From the NCBI GenBank assembly GCA_013202925.1, contig JABMRA010000088.1:1-19018 (forward strand): DNA of 19,018 nucleotides, in the 5' to 3' direction. Both the position numbers and the translations under genes were made by a program. The stretch comes from Candidatus Omnitrophota bacterium. Lineage in GTDB: Bacteria > Omnitrophota > Gorgyraeia > Gorgyraeales > Gorgyraeaceae. Each line of letters begins with the position of its first letter. Position 1 is the stretch's first letter. The notes beneath the pieces are model-generated. The model worked only from the letters and a program-made list of their open reading frames with translations, did no database searches and was not told the DNA's origin. Shown here in pieces: positions 1 through 7,185 of this stretch.

Positions 1-1241
1 ATATCTGCCAGATCCTTTATTGCATTAATAATAGCAGCAGATGCTGCGTGCATAAGCGGTGAATTTTTCCCTGTTGCGATCTTTCCATTCGGCAGTTCGA
101 TCGCAGCGCCGCAGAAATATCCTTTATTGCCTTTGCCCTTTTTCCTGCAATCCTCAGCTGCCTTTCTTGCAGGCAAGACCACAGACCTATCTTCGGCCTT
201 GACCCCTGCCTTATCCATAATGGCCTGTGCCCTTTCAACCTCTTCCTTTGTGCCGCTGCCGATTGCAAATTCCAGATTGTGCCTGAAATACCTGCGGATT
301 ATCTCCTGCCTCGCAGCCTCCCGCGTGCCTTCATCGTCTATAATACCAAAGCCTGCCCTGTTGCAGCCCATATCTGTTGGTGAATTATAATAACTGTCCC
401 TGGAGTCAGTGATCTTGTGTATTATATTCCTCAATATCGGAAATGCATCGACATCGCGATTGTAGTTTATGGCCTCTTTTTTATATTTTTCTAAATGAAA
501 AGGATCCACCAGATTAAAGTCAGCCAGGTCAACCGTTGCAGCCTCATACGCGATGTTTACAGGATGATGAAGTGTCAGATTCCATATAGGAAATGTCTCA
601 AACTTTGCGTATCCTGAGTTTATTCCCTTTACATGGTCATGATATAGCTGGGAAAGGCATGCGGCCAGTTTGCCGCTTCCCGGGCCTGGGGCAGCCACGA
701 CTACAATAGGTTTCTTGGTCTCGATATAATCATTCTTTCCATAACCGCCGGGGCCCACTATCTTTTCAATGTCATGCGGGTATCCCTCTATCGTCACGTG
801 CCTGTAGACCTTTAGGCCTAATTTTTCCAACCGCTTTTTAAATTTAACCGCGGCTGGTTCGTTATTAAACCTTGTAAGGACAACTGATGTAACATCCAGG
901 TCCCATGCCTTTAAGTCATCGATAAGTTTCAGCGTTGCAAGATCATATGTTATGCCATAATCTCCCCTGACCCTTCCCTGCTCAATGTCCTTGGCATATA
1001 CAGTGACAATAATTTCAGCATAGTCCTTGAGTTTTTCAAGAAGCCGCATCTTTACATTGGGGTCATACCCTGGCAGGACCCTTGCGGCGTGATAGTCAAA
1101 GCATATCTTCCCGCCAAACTCCAGATAGAGCTTGTTGTCAAACTTTTTGACCCTGCTGAGGATCTCGTTAGTCTGCTCCGCAAGGTACTTCTCATTATCG
1201 AAACTTGGCTTTTGGGTAACAACTCTCTTAAACATACGCAT
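1..1241 (-). CDS. DUF1846 (UPF0371) family protein, C-terminus cut by window edge
   Basis: The minus-strand frame stays open from the ATG at 1241 to the left edge, giving about 413 residues; I recall family members of roughly 500, so the C-terminus is missing. The translation begins MRMFKRVVTQKPSFDNEKYL and continues with FDNKLYLEFGGK and YHAARVLPGYDPN, which I recognise as the conserved start of DUF1846/UPF0371 proteins. A glycine-rich P-loop-like GPGSGK lies near residue 187, within a VVVAAPGPGSGK stretch, and suggests nucleotide or phosphate binding. No signal peptide or membrane segment is seen, so it is probably cytosolic. The function of the family is not established and I assign none. 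A second ATG at 1235 has a GGG 8 nt upstream and is an equally good start. The gene follows carB by 46 nt and may share its transcript. Confidence 0.85.
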   Translation of the reverse strand, partial: MRMFKRVVTQKPSFDNEKYLAEQTNEILSRVKKFDNKLYLEFGGKICFDYHAARVLPGYDPNVKMRLLEKLKDYAEIIVTVYAKDIEQGRVRGDYGITYDLATLKLIDDLKAWDLDVTSVVLTRFNNEPAAVKFKKRLEKLGLKVYRHVTIEGYPHDIEKIVGPGGYGKNDYIETKKPIVVVAAPGPGSGKLAACLSQLYHDHVKGINSGYAKFETFPIWNLTLHHPVNIAYEAATVDLADFNLVDPFHLEKYKKEAINYNRDVDAFPILRNIIHKITDSRDSYYNSPTDMGCNRAGFGIIDDEGTREAARQEIIRRYFRHNLEFAIGSGTKEEVERAQAIMDKAGVKAEDRSVVLPARKAAEDCRKKGKGNKGYFCGAAIELPNGKIATGKNSPLMHAASAAIINAIKDLAD

Positions 1242-1252
1242 TGCCCTGCCTA

Positions 1253-1289
1253 AAGTTTACACTTTTAACATTGTCAAAAATGTAAACTT
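1253..1289. promoter_or_regulatory. Inverted repeat between carB and the DUF1846 gene, with a -35-like hexamer
   Basis: AAGTTTACA at 1253-1261 is repeated in inverted form as TGTAAACTT at 1281-1289, a perfect 9-bp dyad with a 19-bp spacer. It overlaps the carB stop codon (1288-1290). Inside the spacer the minus strand reads TTGACA, a consensus -35, but the sequence 17 bp downstream (TTTAGG) is a poor -10. The dyad could be an operator, a weak AT-rich hairpin or chance. There is no T-tract, so it is not a convincing intrinsic terminator. Confidence 0.35.
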
Positions 1290-4200
1290 AAGTGATTTCT
1301 GAGTGGTAGGCCTGGAGTGACTTTACGTCGCCTTTGTTCTCCATGTAAGACTTAATACCCTCTGCTACTGCAACGGCTGCTGCTGGAGTGGTAATATAAG
1401 GGATCTTGTACTTTATGGCGTTCTTCCTGATATATGAATCGTCATGAGCTGCGGTCTTTCCAGCAGGCGTATTTATAATAAGTCTGATCTCTTTATTGTT
1501 AATGGCGTCGATTATATTTGGCCTGCCCTCATGTGTTTTTTTAATAAGTTCTGCTTCAACGCCGTGCTTATCGAGAAATTTCTTTGTGCCTTCTGTTGTC
1601 ACTACCTTAAATCCGAGCTCCTTGAGTTTTCTCGCAGCCTCAGCAATATTCTTCTTCTTGTCCTTGTCAGCAACTGTAATTAAAACCGTGCCCTCTGTAG
1701 GGAGCCTGAGCCCTGCCGCTTCCTGCGCCTTGAAATATGCCAGCCCTGCTGAATCAGCCAGGCCCATGACCTCGCCCGTAGAACGCATCTCAGGGCCAAG
1801 AACAGGATCCACTTCCTGAAACATATAAAAAGGAAACACTGCCTCTTTTACGCCATAGTGTTTATATTTCTTTGGCTTCAGGGCCATAGCCTTTAACTTT
1901 TTACCCAGCATAACCTCTGTCGCAATCCTTGCCATGGAAAGGCCTGCTACCTTTGATACTATCGGCACTGTCCTGGATGCCCTTGGATTCGCCTCCAGGA
2001 CATATACCTTATCCTTTGCAATAGCATACTGTATATTCATAAGGCCTACTACCTTTAATTTCTGCGCGATCTTCTGTGTGTATTCGGATATGGTATCTAT
2101 GTGTTTTTTAGGTATTGTCTTGGGAGGGATGACACAGGCCGAGTCTCCGGAATGTATGCCCGCCTCTTCTATATGCTCCATGATCGATGGGATATACACA
2201 TCTTCTCCGTCAGAAATCGCATCTGCCTCTACCTCTATCGCATCCTCCAAAAATTTATCTATTAGAATAGGCCTGTCAGGCGATACATCAACCGCTGCCT
2301 TTACATAATCCCTGAGCATGTCTTCGTCATAAACGATCTCCATCCCCCTTCCACCCAAGACATACGAAGGCCTTACGATAAGCGGGTATCCGATCCTCTC
2401 CGCGATCTTCAGGGCCTCATCAAGCGTACTCGCCATGCCGCTCTCTGGCTGGGGGATATCCATCTTCTTCATTACATCAGCAAATCTCTCCCTGTCCTCA
2501 GCAAGGTCTATACTCTCAACAGAGGTCCCGAGTATCTTTACGCCTGCGTCCTCTAACTCTTTTGCAATATTAAGAGGCGTCTGTCCGCCGAACTGCACGA
2601 TCGCTCCCTCTGGCTTTTCTTTATTGTAGATACTCAATACATCCTCGACGGTAAGCGGTTCAAAATAAAGCTTGTTTGAGGTATCATAATCAGTTGATAC
2701 TGTCTCAGGATTGCAGTTGATCATTATGCTCTCATAGCCCAGGTCCCTTAAGGCAAACGCGGCATGACAGCAGCAATAGTCGAACTCTATGCCCTGCCCG
2801 ATCCTGTTTGGCCCGCCGCCAAGTATCATGATCTTTCCGCCGTTTTGCTCGCCTCGCTTCGCAGGCGAAGCGGAGGGCGAGATCTCGCCCTCCGCCTTAC
2901 CAAAATCTTTGATTTTGGTGAGCGATGAGGCGGATTTATTCGGCGAAACAGGAACCTTGTCCGTCCCGTTATACGTAGAATAATAATACGCTGCATTTTC
3001 CGCGCCGCTCACCGGCACTGCATCCCATGCCTCGACCTTGCCGAGCCTTGTGCGCCTTTCTCTGATCTCTTTTTCTGTTGTCCCTAAAATCTGGCCCAGA
3101 TATTTATCTGAAAAACCCGATTCCTTTGCCTCTACAAGCATATCATCCGGAAGCTTCTTGCCTTTATATTTCAGGATCTTTTCTTCAAGCTCCACAAGCT
3201 CCTTCATCTGGGTTATAAAATACCTGTGTATATGCGTCTTGTCATAGAGTTCATCCACGCCTGCGCCTTTTCTGAGCGCCTCATACATAATAAACTGGCG
3301 CTCTGACGTCGGATACGCGAGAAGTTTTCTCAATCCATCCAGGGAGAGCTCATTGAAATTTTTGGCAAAACCAAGGCCGTATCTGCCCATCTCGAGACTC
3401 CTGATGGCCTTCTGAAACGCCTCTTTATAATTTTTGCCAATGCTCATTACCTCGCCAACAGCCCTCATCTGTGTTCCGAGCTGATCCTTTATGCCTTTGA
3501 ACTTTTCAAATGCCCAGCGAGCGAATTTTATAACAACGTAATCCCCTGCCGGCGTGTATTTATCAAGTGTGCCATCCCTCCAGTATGGGATATCCCTTAA
3601 AAGATCCCCTCCTGCCAATCTCGATGAAACAAGCGCGATTGGAAACCCTGTTGCCTTGCTTGCCAGGGCAGAGGAACGCGACGTCCTGGGATTTATCTCA
3701 ATAACAACTACCTTGTCCTCTCCTGGCTTACGCGCAAACTGTATATTGGTACCGCCAATAACCTCTATTGCATCCACTATTTTATAGGAATAGTCCTGGA
3801 GTTTTTTCTGCATCTCTTTCTCTACTGTAAGCATAGGAGCAGAGCAGAAAGAATCTCCTGTATGAACGCCCATTGGGTCGATATTTTCAATAAAACACAC
3901 GGTGATCTTATTCGACTCTCTATCCCTTACCACCTCAAGCTCAAGCTCTTCCCAGCCCAAAACACTCTCTTCCACAAGGATCTGTCCGATAATGCTCACT
4001 GATATGCCTCTTGCGGCAATCACCTCAAGTTCCTCGTCATTAAATACCGCGCCTCCGCCTGTCCCGCCCATGGTATACGCAGGCCTGATAATAACAGGAT
4101 AGCCCAGGTCATGCGCAATCTTTTTTGCCTCTTCAACAGAATACGCCAACTCACTCTTTGGCATAGGTATGCCCAGCTTATTCATGGTGTTTTTAAATGC

Positions 4201-4590
4201 CTGCCTGTCCTCGCCTCTTTCTATAGCATCTGCCTGCACGCCTATGATCCTGCAGCCGAATTTCTTGAGAACGCCTTTTTTCGCCAGTTCCGAAGACAGA
4301 TTCAGCCCTGTCTGCCCGCCCAGATTTGGCAGGAGCGCATCAGGCCTTTCCTTTTCAATAATCGCGGATAATCTCTCAACATTCAATGGCTCTATATAGG
4401 TGGCGTCTGCCATGCCAGGGTCTGTCATAATAGTTGCGGGGTTCGAATTTACAAGCACTATTTTATAGCCTGCTGCGCGCAATGCCTTGCACGCCTGAGT
4501 CCCTGAATAGTCAAACTCGCACGCCTGGCCTATCACAATCGGACCAGAACCTATGATTAAAACCTTATTTATATCTTTGATTTTCGGCAC
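1288..4590 (-). CDS. carB: Carbamoyl-phosphate synthase, large (ammonia-using) subunit
   Basis: At 1100 residues this is slightly longer than the roughly 1073 of E. coli CarB. CarB makes carbamoyl phosphate from bicarbonate, ammonia (from glutamine via CarA) and two ATP, for pyrimidine and arginine synthesis. The N-half begins with KVLIIGSGPIVIGQACEFDY and has GGQTGLNL and the GGTGGG loop. The C-half repeats the fold with KIMILGGGPNRIGQGIEFDY, GGQTPLNI and GGRGMEIV, and an MGS-like allosteric domain closes the protein from about residue 965. AGGAGG lies 7 nt before the ATG and a strong promoter precedes it. carA is not adjacent. The odd part is residues about 553-581, in the linker between the halves, encoded by a palindromic DNA element absent from the E. 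coli protein, whose linker there is short. This accounts for the extra length. Confidence 0.97.
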   Translation of the reverse strand: MPKIKDINKVLIIGSGPIVIGQACEFDYSGTQACKALRAAGYKIVLVNSNPATIMTDPGMADATYIEPLNVERLSAIIEKERPDALLPNLGGQTGLNLSSELAKKGVLKKFGCRIIGVQADAIERGEDRQAFKNTMNKLGIPMPKSELAYSVEEAKKIAHDLGYPVIIRPAYTMGGTGGGAVFNDEELEVIAARGISVSIIGQILVEESVLGWEELELEVVRDRESNKITVCFIENIDPMGVHTGDSFCSAPMLTVEKEMQKKLQDYSYKIVDAIEVIGGTNIQFARKPGEDKVVVIEINPRTSRSSALASKATGFPIALVSSRLAGGDLLRDIPYWRDGTLDKYTPAGDYVVIKFARWAFEKFKGIKDQLGTQMRAVGEVMSIGKNYKEAFQKAIRSLEMGRYGLGFAKNFNELSLDGLRKLLAYPTSERQFIMYEALRKGAGVDELYDKTHIHRYFITQMKELVELEEKILKYKGKKLPDDMLVEAKESGFSDKYLGQILGTTEKEIRERRTRLGKVEAWDAVPVSGAENAAYYYSTYNGTDKVPVSPNKSASSLTKIKDFGKAEGEISPSASPAKRGEQNGGKIMILGGGPNRIGQGIEFDYCCCHAAFALRDLGYESIMINCNPETVSTDYDTSNKLYFEPLTVEDVLSIYNKEKPEGAIVQFGGQTPLNIAKELEDAGVKILGTSVESIDLAEDRERFADVMKKMDIPQPESGMASTLDEALKIAERIGYPLIVRPSYVLGGRGMEIVYDEDMLRDYVKAAVDVSPDRPILIDKFLEDAIEVEADAISDGEDVYIPSIMEHIEEAGIHSGDSACVIPPKTIPKKHIDTISEYTQKIAQKLKVVGLMNIQYAIAKDKVYVLEANPRASRTVPIVSKVAGLSMARIATEVMLGKKLKAMALKPKKYKHYGVKEAVFPFYMFQEVDPVLGPEMRSTGEVMGLADSAGLAYFKAQEAAGLRLPTEGTVLITVADKDKKKNIAEAARKLKELGFKVVTTEGTKKFLDKHGVEAELIKKTHEGRPNIIDAINNKEIRLIINTPAGKTAAHDDSYIRKNAIKYKIPYITTPAAAVAVAEGIKSYMENKGDVKSLQAYHSEIT
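2850..2932. repeat. GC-rich multi-hairpin palindromic element inserted in frame in carB
   Basis: The outer stem is CGCCTC (2850-2855) with GAGGCG (2927-2932). Inside it are three hairpins in a row: CGCTTCGC/GCGAAGCG at 2855-2872; a perfect 26-bp palindrome at 2870-2895 centred on GAGATCTC; and ACCAAAATC/GATTTTGGT with a TTT loop at 2899-2919. The frame stays open through the whole element, which encodes about CarB residues 553-581 (including KAEGEISPSASPAKRGE). Such dense symmetry is not needed to code a protein linker. I infer a small palindromic mobile or repeat element tolerated at a surface linker. Its exact ends and any target duplication need homologues to define. Confidence 0.75.
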
Positions 4591-4615
4591 AGTTTATCCT
4601 CCTATTTGCTGCGAC

Positions 4616-4644
4616 ATTATAACACAAGGAAGGCTATGAGTAAA
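4616..4644 (-). promoter_or_regulatory. carB promoter (sigma70-type, extended -10)
   Basis: On the minus strand TTTACT (4639-4644, 4/6 match to -35) is followed after exactly 17 bp by TATAAT (4616-4621), a perfect -10 preceded by TG at the extended -10 position. The expected start near 4609 leaves a leader of under 20 nt, containing AGGAGG at 4598-4603, before the carB ATG. It lies just downstream of the gdhA terminator, so carB forms its own transcription unit. Confidence 0.8.
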
Positions 4645-4649
4645 TGCCT

Positions 4650-4692
4650 AAAAAAACGACGAAAGGGGCGTCTTTTTCAAGAACGCCCCTTT
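4650..4692 (-). terminator. Intrinsic terminator of gdhA
   Basis: AAAGGGGCGT and ACGCCCCTTT form a 10-bp GC-rich stem (4662-4671 with 4683-4692) about 47 nt after the gdhA stop. In the minus-strand direction the stem is followed by CGTCG and then seven T (4650-4656). Confidence 0.85.
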
Positions 4693-4738
4693 GCGAACCG
4701 CATCTTCTGTACATACATTGTACTTTAGTTTAATATTG

Positions 4739-6076
4739 CTACACCAATCCCTGATCCAGCATTGCATCAGCTACTTTTACAAAGCCGCCGAGGTTTGCGC
4801 CCTTTACATAGTCAATATATTTTCCGTCTTTGCCGTATTTAACGCAAGCGTCGTGGATCTTTACCATTATATCATGCAGCCTGTTGTCTACCTCTTCTTT
4901 TGTCCACGATAGTCTCTGACTGTTCTGCGACATCTCTAAGCCGCTTGTTGCAACGCCTCCTGCATTTGATGCCTTTCCAGGCCCGTACAGGATCTTTGCC
5001 TGCTGAAACACCTTTATTGCCTCTGGGAGTGTCGGCATGTTTGCCCCTTCAGCCACCAGCATGCAGCCATTTTTAACCAGCTGCTTTGCGTCAGATTCAT
5101 GTATCTCGTTCTGCGTGGCAGACGGAAACGCGCAATCGCATTTTACTTCCCATGGCCAACGGCCTTCGACATATTTACAACTATACTTTGCGGCATATTC
5201 TTTTATCCGGCCTCTTTTTACATTCTTTAGCTCCATCACAAACTCAAGTTTCTGCTCGCTTATTCCGTCAGGATCGTAGATATAACCGCTCGAGTCTGAC
5301 AGCGTTACTGGCTTTGCGCCAAGCTGCAGGAGTTTCTCAACAGTGTACTGCGCGACATTTCCAGAGCCTGAAACCGTGCAGATCTTTCCTTTAAAAGACT
5401 CACCCTTTGTCTTTAACATCTCCTGCGCAAAATATACACAGCCATAACCTGTCGCCTCTGGTCTTATCAAGCTTCCTCCCCAGCTCAGGCCTTTTCCTGT
5501 TAAAACACCTGTGAATTCATTTCTGAGTCTTTTATACTGACCGAACATGAATCCTATTTCGCGACCACCTACTCCTATATCTCCTGCAGGTACGTCTGTA
5601 TCCGGTCCGATATGGCGCTGGAGTTCTGTCATAAAGCTCTGGCAGAATCTCATTACTTCATTGTCTGATTTTCCCTTCGGGTCAAAATCAGAGCCGCCTT
5701 TTCCTCCACCCATTGGAAGGGTTGTTAAGCTGTTCTTGAAAACCTGCTCGAATGCCAGAAATTTTAAAATCCCGAGATATACACTCGGATGAAACCTCAA
5801 GCCGCCTTTATAAGGCCCGAGCGCGCTATTCATCTCTATGCGGAAGCCTCTATTTACCTGGACCTCGCCCTTATCATTCTGCCACGGCACGCGGAACATC
5901 AGCACCCTTTCCGGCTCCACTATCCTTTCGAGTATCTTGGCGTCCTGATATTTAGGGTTCTTTTCCACAAACGGCATTACTGACTCCACCACTTCCTGCA
6001 CTGCCTGGTGAAATTCCTTCTCTCCAGGGTTTTTATTTATAACTTTCTCCATGAAGTCTTTGATGTTTTTCTGCAT
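4739..6076 (-). CDS. gdhA: Hexameric glutamate dehydrogenase (gdhA type)
   Basis: The protein has 445 residues from the ATG at 6076, close to the 447 of E. coli GdhA. It interconverts 2-oxoglutarate plus ammonium with glutamate using NAD(P)H, in the cytosol. The substrate-binding region reads MNSALGPYKGGLRFHPSV (about 82-99), and PMGGGKGGSDF carries the catalytic lysine at residue 126. A Rossmann nucleotide-binding domain with VSGSGNVAQY follows. NADP use is likely for this class but not shown. The frame can be read 9 codons further up to a GTG at 6103, but those codons include the Shine-Dalgarno AAAGGAG that sits 8 nt before the 6076 ATG, so 6076 is the start. Its own strong promoter, a leader terminator and a 3' terminator make it monocistronic. 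Confidence 0.96.
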   Translation of the reverse strand: MQKNIKDFMEKVINKNPGEKEFHQAVQEVVESVMPFVEKNPKYQDAKILERIVEPERVLMFRVPWQNDKGEVQVNRGFRIEMNSALGPYKGGLRFHPSVYLGILKFLAFEQVFKNSLTTLPMGGGKGGSDFDPKGKSDNEVMRFCQSFMTELQRHIGPDTDVPAGDIGVGGREIGFMFGQYKRLRNEFTGVLTGKGLSWGGSLIRPEATGYGCVYFAQEMLKTKGESFKGKICTVSGSGNVAQYTVEKLLQLGAKPVTLSDSSGYIYDPDGISEQKLEFVMELKNVKRGRIKEYAAKYSCKYVEGRWPWEVKCDCAFPSATQNEIHESDAKQLVKNGCMLVAEGANMPTLPEAIKVFQQAKILYGPGKASNAGGVATSGLEMSQNSQRLSWTKEEVDNRLHDIMVKIHDACVKYGKDGKYIDYVKGANLGGFVKVADAMLDQGLV

Positions 6077-6097
6077 GATCTCTTCTCCTTTGTAATC

Positions 6098-6116
6098 TTG
6101 CACAATTTTTGCGCAA
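6098..6116 (-). promoter_or_regulatory. Short hairpin immediately before the gdhA Shine-Dalgarno
   Basis: In RNA, UUGCGCAA and UUGUGCAA can pair over 8 bp (one G-U) around an AAA loop. The stem ends 6 nt before AAAGGAG (6085-6091). It may affect ribosome access, or the same dyad could be a DNA operator. No known binding-site class is recognised. Confidence 0.4.
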
Positions 6117-6124
6117 TCTAAACC

Positions 6125-6166
6125 AAATAAAAAAAGCGTTCCTGTCTTCCTACCTAGAACGCCTTT
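6125..6166 (-). terminator. Terminator-like hairpin inside the gdhA leader (possible attenuator)
   Basis: GCGTTC (6136-6141) pairs with GAACGC (6157-6162), extendable by AAA/TTT with one bulged base. In the minus-strand direction it runs directly into CTTTTTTTATTT, a good T-tract. It lies downstream of the gdhA promoter (6199-6227) and upstream of the gdhA ATG, so transcripts from that promoter must read through it. It could also end transcripts from the DUF3108 gene, whose stop is about 97 nt upstream. The loop contains GGTAGGAAG. No riboswitch class is securely recognised. Confidence 0.65.
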
Positions 6167-6198
6167 GTCCTAACATATCTTGTACCCTTTTCATTATT

Positions 6199-6227
6199 AA
6201 TATACCACGAAAAGCACCTGCTGTCAA
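6199..6227 (-). promoter_or_regulatory. gdhA promoter (near-consensus sigma70-type)
   Basis: On the minus strand TTGACA (6222-6227) is a perfect -35, then 17 bp, then TATATT (6199-6204), a 5/6 -10. The expected start near 6192 gives a leader of about 115 nt before the gdhA ATG, unusually long for this window and containing the terminator-like hairpin at 6125-6166. Confidence 0.85.
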
Positions 6228-6262
6228 GCAAACTTAAGTCTTTATATCCTGACCTACTACTA

Positions 6263-7006
6263 TTATTCTATGGATTTTATTACTAAGGAATAGTCCAGCG
6301 TACCGGGGTTTTCTATCTTCAGCGGTATGCGCTTCTCGTCGGCTGAAAGCCAGAGTTCGAACCTGGGCGGGTCGCTGGTAAAGACATACGCGCTATATTC
6401 GCCTAGAGGCGTCTTGAGCGTGTCTATACCCTTAAACATCACCTCAAATTCAGTGGTGGGCAGGTTGATCCTGACCTTCTCGTTTTTATCAAACACCTCT
6501 TTTAAGCGATAGTAGTAGGCCAGGAGTATGGCATTGTGGATAGGCGAATCCTTTTCTATGGAAAATGACTTGGAGCGCAATTTGCTATTTGAGGAGATAT
6601 CTACCCTGAAATTCTCCTGGTCATACTTTTCAATCCTGGCATCGCTAAAGCCGATTTTTTTCTTGATCCTTCTATGCACCTCTATAGGTAAGAATGTCTC
6701 CTTATCAGCGTATATCTCTTCAGTATCTTTAAGCGACGGGATCTTGGTGAAAAATGTAATATGATAGACCTTTTGGCCATCCAGGTCTTTTTCTCCGTTA
6801 AAGGTGAGGGTAGACCTGCCTACCCTTATTTCATTGTATCTCACCTCATAGGTAAATCTCTCGCCATTTTTAAAAGGCATGGATGAGGATTCCTTGACTA
6901 TGTTTCTAACAACATCCATGCTCTGCCCTTCTGGCACCATATTCACCATGGCATACACCAGTAGAGACAAAAATATTATTATAAGAACAATGCCTGTTTT
7001 ACGCAT
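6263..7006 (-). CDS. DUF3108 family envelope protein
   Basis: The protein has 247 residues. The N-terminus MRKTGIVLIIIFLSLLVYAM is a positively charged start followed by one hydrophobic segment, so it is exported or membrane-anchored. No lipobox cysteine is seen. The rest resembles DUF3108: NGERFTYEVRYNEIRVGRST (about residues 47-66), then alternating strand-like segments with DKETFLPIEVHRRIKK and a C-terminal LWLSADEKRIPLKIE. DUF3108 proteins are predicted periplasmic beta-rich proteins with no settled function, so none is given. A G-rich AGGGGG lies about 11 nt before the ATG, with a hairpin (7024-7040) just upstream. The gene stands between glnA and gdhA but nothing in its sequence ties it to nitrogen metabolism. 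Confidence 0.8.
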   Translation of the reverse strand: MRKTGIVLIIIFLSLLVYAMVNMVPEGQSMDVVRNIVKESSSMPFKNGERFTYEVRYNEIRVGRSTLTFNGEKDLDGQKVYHITFFTKIPSLKDTEEIYADKETFLPIEVHRRIKKKIGFSDARIEKYDQENFRVDISSNSKLRSKSFSIEKDSPIHNAILLAYYYRLKEVFDKNEKVRINLPTTEFEVMFKGIDTLKTPLGEYSAYVFTSDPPRFELWLSADEKRIPLKIENPGTLDYSLVIKSIE

Positions 7007-7023
7007 ACTAAATGAGTCCCCCT

Positions 7024-7040
7024 GCTTTCATGCTGAAAGC
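7024..7040 (-). other. Short perfect hairpin upstream of the DUF3108 gene
   Basis: GCTTTCA (7024-7030) and TGAAAGC (7034-7040) form a 7-bp stem with a 3-nt loop, just upstream of the AGGGGG ribosome-binding candidate. A second possible hairpin (five G at 7046-7050 with five C at 7061-7065) competes with the larger repeat at 7061-7124. No T-tract follows, so neither looks like an intrinsic terminator. Confidence 0.4.
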
Positions 7041-7060
7041 AAGAAGGGGGGACGAATTTG

Positions 7061-7124
7061 CCCCCACTGTTTCGTTTTGTTTCACTTTGTCCCTTAAGGG
7101 CAAAACGAAACAAAACGGTGGGGG
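7061..7124. repeat. Long imperfect hairpin of 5-bp units between glnA and the DUF3108 gene
   Basis: CCCCCAC (7061-7067) pairs with GTGGGGG (7118-7124) at the base. Within, the left arm is a run of 5-bp units (GTTTC, GTTTT, GTTTC, ACTTT, GTCCC at 7069-7093). The right arm read in reverse complement has GTTTT, GTTTC, GTTTT, GCCC. The centre is CCCTTAAGGG. The arms pair in more than one register, as the 7-bp-unit arrays do elsewhere in the window. No coding potential is seen. Confidence 0.6.
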
Positions 7125-7130
7125 TAACTC

Positions 7131-7182
7131 GCAGACGGGCTCGCCCTACAGTTTACGTCACTCCGCTCCGTAAACTGTCTGC
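7131..7182. repeat. Three-way-junction palindromic element just after glnA
   Basis: GCAGAC (7131-7136) and GTCTGC (7177-7182) form an outer stem. It encloses GGGCTCGCCC (7137-7146) and an 8-bp hairpin, AGTTTACG (7150-7157) with CGTAAACT (7169-7176). The element starts 3 nt after the glnA stop codon. It shares the word AGGGCGAG (minus strand) and the idea of an outer stem holding hairpins with the element inside carB. It could act as a 3' stabilising structure for glnA mRNA; no T-tract follows. Confidence 0.5.
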
Positions 7183-7185
7183 TCG

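Noticed and set aside
1253..1289. BirA-type operator
   Set aside because: The half-sites TGTAAAC and GTTTACA are in the opposite order to the BirA box, and no biotin gene is nearby.
2789..2983. Frameshift or pseudogene in carB at the insertion
   Set aside because: The frame stays open and both synthetase halves have intact motifs on either side.
6077..6103. Longer gdhA start at a GTG at 6103
   Set aside because: The extra codons contain the Shine-Dalgarno for the ATG at 6076.
6125..6166. A confirmed glutamine riboswitch in the gdhA leader
   Set aside because: Only short words resemble the class; the 15-nt loop cannot hold the required junction helices, so it is kept as a generic leader terminator.
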